DNA from: Phymorhynchus buccinoides | Taxonomy: Eukaryota > Mollusca > Gastropoda > Neogastropoda > Raphitomidae | Reading direction: 5' to 3' | Assembly: GCA_017654935.2 (NCBI GenBank) | Contig: CM065686.1 | Coordinates: 31,162,591 to 31,226,590, forward strand | DNA: 64,000 nt | Shown here: positions 59,109 to 64,000 of the stretch, one piece after another | How positions within the stretch are numbered: position 1 is the first letter of the stretch | Layout: the number at the start of each line of letters is the position of its first letter | The notes under the pieces: model-generated | The model's database searches: none | What the model saw: only the letters and a program-made list of their open reading frames with translations | What the model was told of the DNA's origin: nothing | Made by a program: the position numbers and the translations under genes

Positions 59109-59328
59109 TTAACCCTTTCACCGCCAAAGTCGCTTATGTCACTAAAATAATTCAAATTGGGGTCTATTATCCAAAGACCCTATTGTGTTAGTTTTGGGAA
59201 GTACGGATAGACCTTATTTTATATATGTTACAGAAGAATCCCCAATACTGCAGATGGATTTTGTTCTCTACTCAGGTAAATCTAATGGACATTTTTGGCT
59301 GAAATATGGCTGGCGGTGAAAGGGTTAA
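59109..59328. mobile_element. piggyBac-like MITE family C, copy 2
   Basis: TTAA-CCCTTTCACCGCCA to TGGCGGTGAAAGGG-TTAA, 220 bp; near-perfect inverted ends. Confidence 0.88.
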
Positions 59329-59479
59329 ACCACATAGCCAGACCACAAAAGAGAAAAAAAAAGGGTGGGTAGGGGAGTGGTACTGCGTTTGCAGGAATAC
59401 ACTCTACCAGTGACGGAAGCCCGAATTTCACAGAGAGTGATCCACTGTGATTAAGTATATCCAATATGATATCATTCAA

Positions 59480-59640
59480 TGTCCCCTGAAGTCAGAGTAT
59501 GGCCGCCCATGCAGCGGGGCCCTTTAAAAGCAGCCATACACGTAATCTTCCCACTCAAGGCCATGCGAAATGTTCACATGGCACTGGGTGTGCCCTCAGA
59601 GCGTCTAAGCTGGGGAACGAAAACAACAACAACATATAAT
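59480..59640 (-). repeat. Diverged family O copy with (AAC)n end
   Basis: The reverse complement contains AGATTACGTGTATGGCTGC and GCATGGGCGGCCATACTCTG, which align loosely with the 3' half of 28885-29050. AACAACAACAAC at 59620 fits the (AAC)n next to copy 1. Confidence 0.45.
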
Positions 59641-60758
59641 TCAATTGCAGAAAATATTCAACATTATCTGAAAAACATTGCGAATAGTTATGGGAATACC
59701 TGTAGTATTGAAGGAGGGGAAACAAAGAAAAACTAGACACCCAAGAACACCATAACCACATCATGAAAGAGGTTTATTGTCTGGAGGCAATAGCATTATG
59801 AAACGGCTCTGGTACCAGCATCCCATGAAAATAAGGCAACAATTAATGAACACCGTTTAACCATAATTATGCTGGGGGGGAAATGTAGAACGGACAGTAT
59901 TCTGTGGACATCTATAATAATATATAACTTCAACCAGCTCAAAATAAAAAGAATAAAAAGAAAAGGGGGGAAAAGTCAATATACAAAAATGGAGTTCAAA
60001 AGTTCAAAAGCAGAGGATGGTGAAGAATGATACATTTATTTTGAATATATAGAAAAGCAGAATCAGAGCATTTGATTTCAGGTTAAAACTAGCACTAGCG
60101 GATAATTTATAAATTAGTTTTTTTTAATAAAGACACATTTTTTTCTGTCTATCCTCTCCCCCTCCCCTACCCCTTCTTCATCATCCTGCAAATGTTGGGA
60201 TAATATTTGTTCCAGCAACAAGGTATCTTGCAATTTCACAATTTCAAATTAAAATCTTGGAAACATTTATAGAAATGCATGAACACAAATTCTTGATTTA
60301 TATTAGTTGCAGATACTATCAATCCCTTTTACTTTTTAAATCATATAGCAAATTAAACAAATAATTACAGGTTGTTTGAGGTAAGGTAAGAAAGCATACA
60401 CTGTGCAACCCAAACACTTTCATGCTTGTTATACCGACATCTACAACGGTTATTACAGCACAGCTAGAATACATTTTCAGGGGAACAAGCGTCCTACATT
60501 TTATTTTTGCGTTATGCATAAACATTAAATGCAAACCCCGAGTTATACAACATATACATTTGAAAAATCTGTGGTCAAATTTGGCGCTTAAAAATCCGAC
60601 AGACAAAAGCATATGTAAATGCTTATTCCAATAACAACAAATGTGAATTCAATGTGTCCCAATGCAGCAGTATGACTTTTCACACCACAGCAGTTGACCA
60701 AAAAAATTAATTGCAGGTTTTTATGCTGTGACAGCGGCACATGCATTTTAGTCAGATA
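59641..60758. other. Intron sequence, no feature
   Basis: AT-rich; no exon or repeat family recognised. Confidence 0.45.
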
Positions 60759-60946
60759 TTAAAACCCTCGAAATCATGGTCTATTATTCAATGATATTGT
60801 GTTCCTAAATGTGAGCAGTAAGGATTGACCGTATTCTAAATGTGTCACAGAGAAATCCCACAATATTGCAGATGAAATCTTTTCTGTAGCCAAATAAGTT
60901 GAATGGACATTTTTGGCTCAAAGATGGCTGGCGGTGAAAGGGTTAA
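60759..60946. mobile_element. piggyBac-like MITE family C, copy 3 (left end decayed)
   Basis: Right end TGGCGGTGAAAGGG-TTAA is intact. The left end is only TTAAAACCC-like. The interior (GGTCTATTAT, CACAATATTGCAGATG) matches the other copies. Confidence 0.75.
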
Positions 60947-61113
60947 CTCACTCTAAACAAGCCAAGTTGCTCCCCTTGTTCTCTTGAGTGACTGGGCATT
61001 TGATAGGGTTTGTTAAAAAAAAGAAAAGTGGTTTATGAAGAGTTAGGGACCAATAACTTCAGAAAAGAACAGCAACACCATGCACTAATCATCATATAGT
61101 AATAATCCAACTG

Positions 61114-61114
<1 letters not shown>

Positions 61115-61173
<59 letters not shown>

Positions 61174-61560
61174 TGAAACACGAAACGGGCCTTATAACTC
61201 CGCCGTTTTTCGACCGAATCGCTTCAAATTTGCTGTGAGCCCTAACGGGGCGATGGCAACGGCAACTGAGGCGGCCGTATCATTTGCGCGGTTTCGCAAA
61301 TGCGCAAAACGCGCATCCGCCGGCCTCTCGGCGCCTGTATCTCCGGCGTTTCTGGGCCGATTGCCTTCGAATTTGGCAGGTAGATGACCGGGGACGGTGA
61401 CTATCGGTGTGCCAAACCGGAAGCGAATCGGTTCAGAAACGCGCGCGCTATACCACTCCGCCGTTTCTTAACCGAATCGCTTCAAATTTGCTGTACTCAG
61501 CATTACCAGTACTTGGCGTTACCGTTACTAGGCGTTACTGGTACTCGGCGTTGCGCTAGT
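61115..61560 (-). repeat. GC-rich retroelement-like block with three copies of a 45-bp motif
   Basis: A (GT)n tract (61115-61172) is joined to about 390 bp of GC-rich DNA in an AT-rich setting. The motif CTCCGCCGTTTTTCGACCGA with TCGCTTCAAATTTGCTG occurs at about 61199, 61341 and 61457 with variants. In minus orientation it reads CAAATTTGAAGCGATTCGGT then CGGCGGAGTTATAA before an (AC)n tail. That is reminiscent of 3' ends of non-LTR elements seen in many invertebrates. The 88-codon plus frame has no family features. Confidence 0.55.
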
Positions 61561-61914
61561 TGATTATAAAATATCAAATAATTGCCTTCATTATCTTTCT
61601 TGACAGAAACAGCTTACACATAAAATGAAAGAATTCTCAATTGCTCAAACTTTTGAAGTTACACTATACAGGAATGCACAATAAAGTCTGCAATGATTGG
61701 TTGCTTTCAAGAGGGGAAAGGTCAGTGAAAACTAAAATTAGAAATGAGATTAGCTGGCTACACACCGGAAATCAAAACCTCTCAAGGCCCTAATCCAGCT
61801 CATTCGTCCCGCGTTGAGTTAACACAGAAATGCAAGAGAAACATATGATAAACATAATAAAATAAGAAAATCTATGACAGTTAATGCTTCAAAGGTAAAA
61901 AGCATCCACACAAA
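61561..61914. other. Intron sequence, no feature
   Basis: No gene or repeat recognised. Confidence 0.45.
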
Positions 61915-62160
61915 TTAACCCTTTCACCGCCAAGGCGCATTTTAGCACCACAGTGATTTAACACCTATGTCGCTAAAAGTCATTAAAATGGGGTCTATTA
62001 TCCAAAGACCCTATTGTCTTAGTTTTGGGAAGTAAGGATAGACCTTATTTTATATTATGTCACAGAAGAATCCCCAATACTGCAGACGGATTTTGTTCTC
62101 TACCCAGGTAAATTTAATAGCAATTTTTGGCAGAAATATGGCTGGCGGTGAAAGGGTTAA
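61915..62160. mobile_element. piggyBac-like MITE family C, copy 4
   Basis: TTAA-CCCTTTCACCGCCA to TGGCGGTGAAAGGG-TTAA, 246 bp, with the same interior as 59109-59328. Confidence 0.88.
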
Positions 62161-63077
62161 ACGATTCATCATATAAAAAAACACATTGAAAAATAAACAG
62201 TTGAAGCCATGACTTTGCCACTCTGTGCTGAAGCTTGGTGAAACTTAAATCCTGTCCTATGAAAAGGGTTTTTTTTAAAAAGAAAAACAAATTTAAAGCA
62301 TACAAAGAACAACTATTGCAATTGTTGACCTAAAATTCAATGAGTTTTTTGGGGGGTTGTTTATTGGGTTTTTTCACCGTCTCCAACCCCTCCCCAAAAA
62401 AAACACACACCCCAGCAGTAAAGCAATGATTACTGTATAAAACAAGCAATATCGTCTTTGTATAAGTTGTATGCCCCACATGGTAAAGCCTTATTTAGTC
62501 TTGTATAAGTTGCATTAAAAAAATAAGTCAACAATACCAAAGACACACAAAAACGTGACCATATAATTATGTGAAAATGGTAAAAGGTAAACAAGACTGA
62601 CCAAAATCCACCTACAGTCATAAAAATAGTCTCAAAATTCCAAGATTTTCCATCCTAAATAAAACTTGGGACAATGTGATACTAGTTGTCAGCTTGAACA
62701 GTCAACAAGTTAAAAAATCAAATACTGATCTATTCACAAAGCAAATGAGGGAGGGTAAGAAAAGCAGTCTATGATAAATACAATCAGAAAAGGATGGCCA
62801 AAATGGCGATAAGGGTGGGGAAGATCGGTAGAGGTAGCAGAAAACGGAATAAAGGGTATGCCATGTATTAATGCGCGCAGGCTTCCACAAAAAGACACAT
62901 GCAACAGTGCCAATATATGCATATGAAAGCATGAAACACAACAACATTTCTCTTTTTGTCTTCCTCTTTCACATTCACTCACACACACTAGTACCCACAC
63001 ACACACACACACACACACGAGCGAAAGTTATTTTCATGAACGCAACAACAAAAACACATATATATGTACACAATACA
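62161..63077. other. Intron or flank, no feature
   Basis: Only a short (CA)n at about 62995-63018 is visible; no exon recognised. Confidence 0.45.
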
Positions 63078-63241
63078 CAATGTTTGGGCATTTGCATCAA
63101 GATTATGCAAGTTCATGAAGGGTTATTAGGAGAGAAGAAGTCAAGCCAAGTCACAATTATCATTTTGACTTGAATTGACTTCCTCTCTCCCAATAACCCT
63201 TCATGAATTGACATGATCATGATGCAAATGCCCAAACATTG
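63078..63241. mobile_element. Fold-back MITE-like inverted repeat (family L)
   Basis: CAATGTTTGGGCATTTGCAT at the left is complementary to ATGCAAATGCCCAAACATTG at the right, and pairing continues through CATGAAGGGTTATT..GAGAG. Arms are about 70 bp with a short loop near 63160. Confidence 0.85.
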
Positions 63242-63474
63242 TTGCACACAGAATGACGTATGTCGCCTAGTGTGACAGAAGGTACATTATGTCACAGGGA
63301 TAGTTTCTCACAACAGGCTTAGAAACTCAAAAGATACCATTAAAAAATAATCAATTTGAGTTTAAGGATATTTTTGTGTTCTCTAAGATCTTGCATATTT
63401 TGCACAGAATAATCTTTATTATAGTCTCTAAATATTCTGATAGGTGCTTTAAAATGAGTAGGTTGATTCATGTT

Positions 63475-63800
63475 GTTGCTGTTGTTCTTCTTCTATGATC
63501 GCTCAGACAGTTTCCTGTCATGTGAGTGCAGATGCATCATGCTGCAGTTATGTGCAGAAATAGTTAGGCCTAGCATGTCCGTTTTTGGCTGGAGAAAGTC
63601 TTTGTAAGAATTTCAAGAACAAAGGCAGGAAAATGAACCAGTCCAGTAAAGCAGAGCAGATAGTAGATGACAGCAAGCAAAGGGAAAATGCAGAGTTAAA
63701 GAGAGTAACAGATTAAAGTAAGTTACAAGCACATAACTTTTAGAAGGTGGGGGAACTATTTGTACAAAAGACCCCCTGGTATCCCCACAGGGGGAGGGGG
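63475..63800 (-). repeat. SINE-like family A copy 8 (subtype beta, reverse)
   Basis: CTTCTTCTATGATCGCTCAG and GACAGTTTCCTGTCATGTG at the left; ends with CCCCCTGGTATCCCCACAGG. Reverse orientation. Confidence 0.77.
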
Positions 63801-64000
63801 GTGCATTTTGTTTAACTAGGCTAAAATTTAAAATACCATTTCTCAAAATGGCTGACATTAACACTACCAAATTTAAATGCTCATAACTCTGGAATAAAAA
63901 AGATACAAGAAAAGTTCTTACAAGTTACATAATTAGAAAGAGAATTGTCTGAAGTTTCTAACTACCAGTATACCATTTTCTCAGAATGGTCAATTTGAAA
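63801..64000. other. Right edge, no feature
   Basis: TCAAAATGGC and TCAGAATGGTCA-like phrases recur (about 63843 and 63981), but nothing was identified. Confidence 0.4.

Noticed and set aside
61121..61387. 88-codon GC-rich open frame as a horizontally acquired gene
   Set aside because: It begins in (GT)n, and the GC-rich part is made of a repeated motif that looks like a retroelement end; no protein features.

Overview
The window is metazoan nuclear DNA, not microbial: split genes with GT-AG introns, very abundant (CT)n, (GT)n and (GTA)n microsatellites, many MITE- and SINE-like repeats, and a 5'-truncated LINE. The gene families and repeat style suggest a lophotrochozoan, probably a mollusc such as a gastropod. 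The species assignment is inference only.

Two genes are supported, in convergent orientation. (1) Positions 1633-25721, plus strand: the last 18 coding exons of an integrin alpha subunit. They join in frame into about 654 residues covering the end of the beta-propeller, the thigh, calf-1 and calf-2 domains, a transmembrane helix and a GFFKR tail. The N-terminal exons lie to the left of the window. (2) Positions 49040-58581, minus strand: the last three exons of a single-pass membrane protein. Its transmembrane segment and short tail (HPTS...MEHRPS) resemble the plexin-domain-containing (PLXDC/TEM7) family. Its ectodomain exons lie to the right of the window.

Layout: 1-1632, dispersed repeats and an array of decoy copies of the first visible integrin exon. 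1633-25721, the integrin with repeat-packed introns. 25722-33600, T-rich plus-strand sequence (possible 3' UTR and flank), including a homogeneous 136-bp satellite at 31221-33000. 33640-48930, A-rich plus-strand sequence without recognisable genes, holding several MITEs and a 304-bp duplication. 49040-64000, the PLXDC-like gene, whose last intron is mostly a 39-bp minisatellite (about 110 units) interrupted by a LINE.

The most notable observation is that several tandem arrays here are built on splice sites. Five copies of an integrin acceptor plus exon start (1218-1690), ten copies of another (14.68-15.7 kb), four copies of a donor (24.98-25.21 kb), and about 110 copies of a complete 3' splice site (branch-point-like CTAAC, pyrimidine stretch, CAG) beside the last PLXDC-like exon. 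In each array, using a decoy instead of the true site would bring in an early in-frame stop. Whether this is simple slippage or affects splicing cannot be decided from sequence alone.
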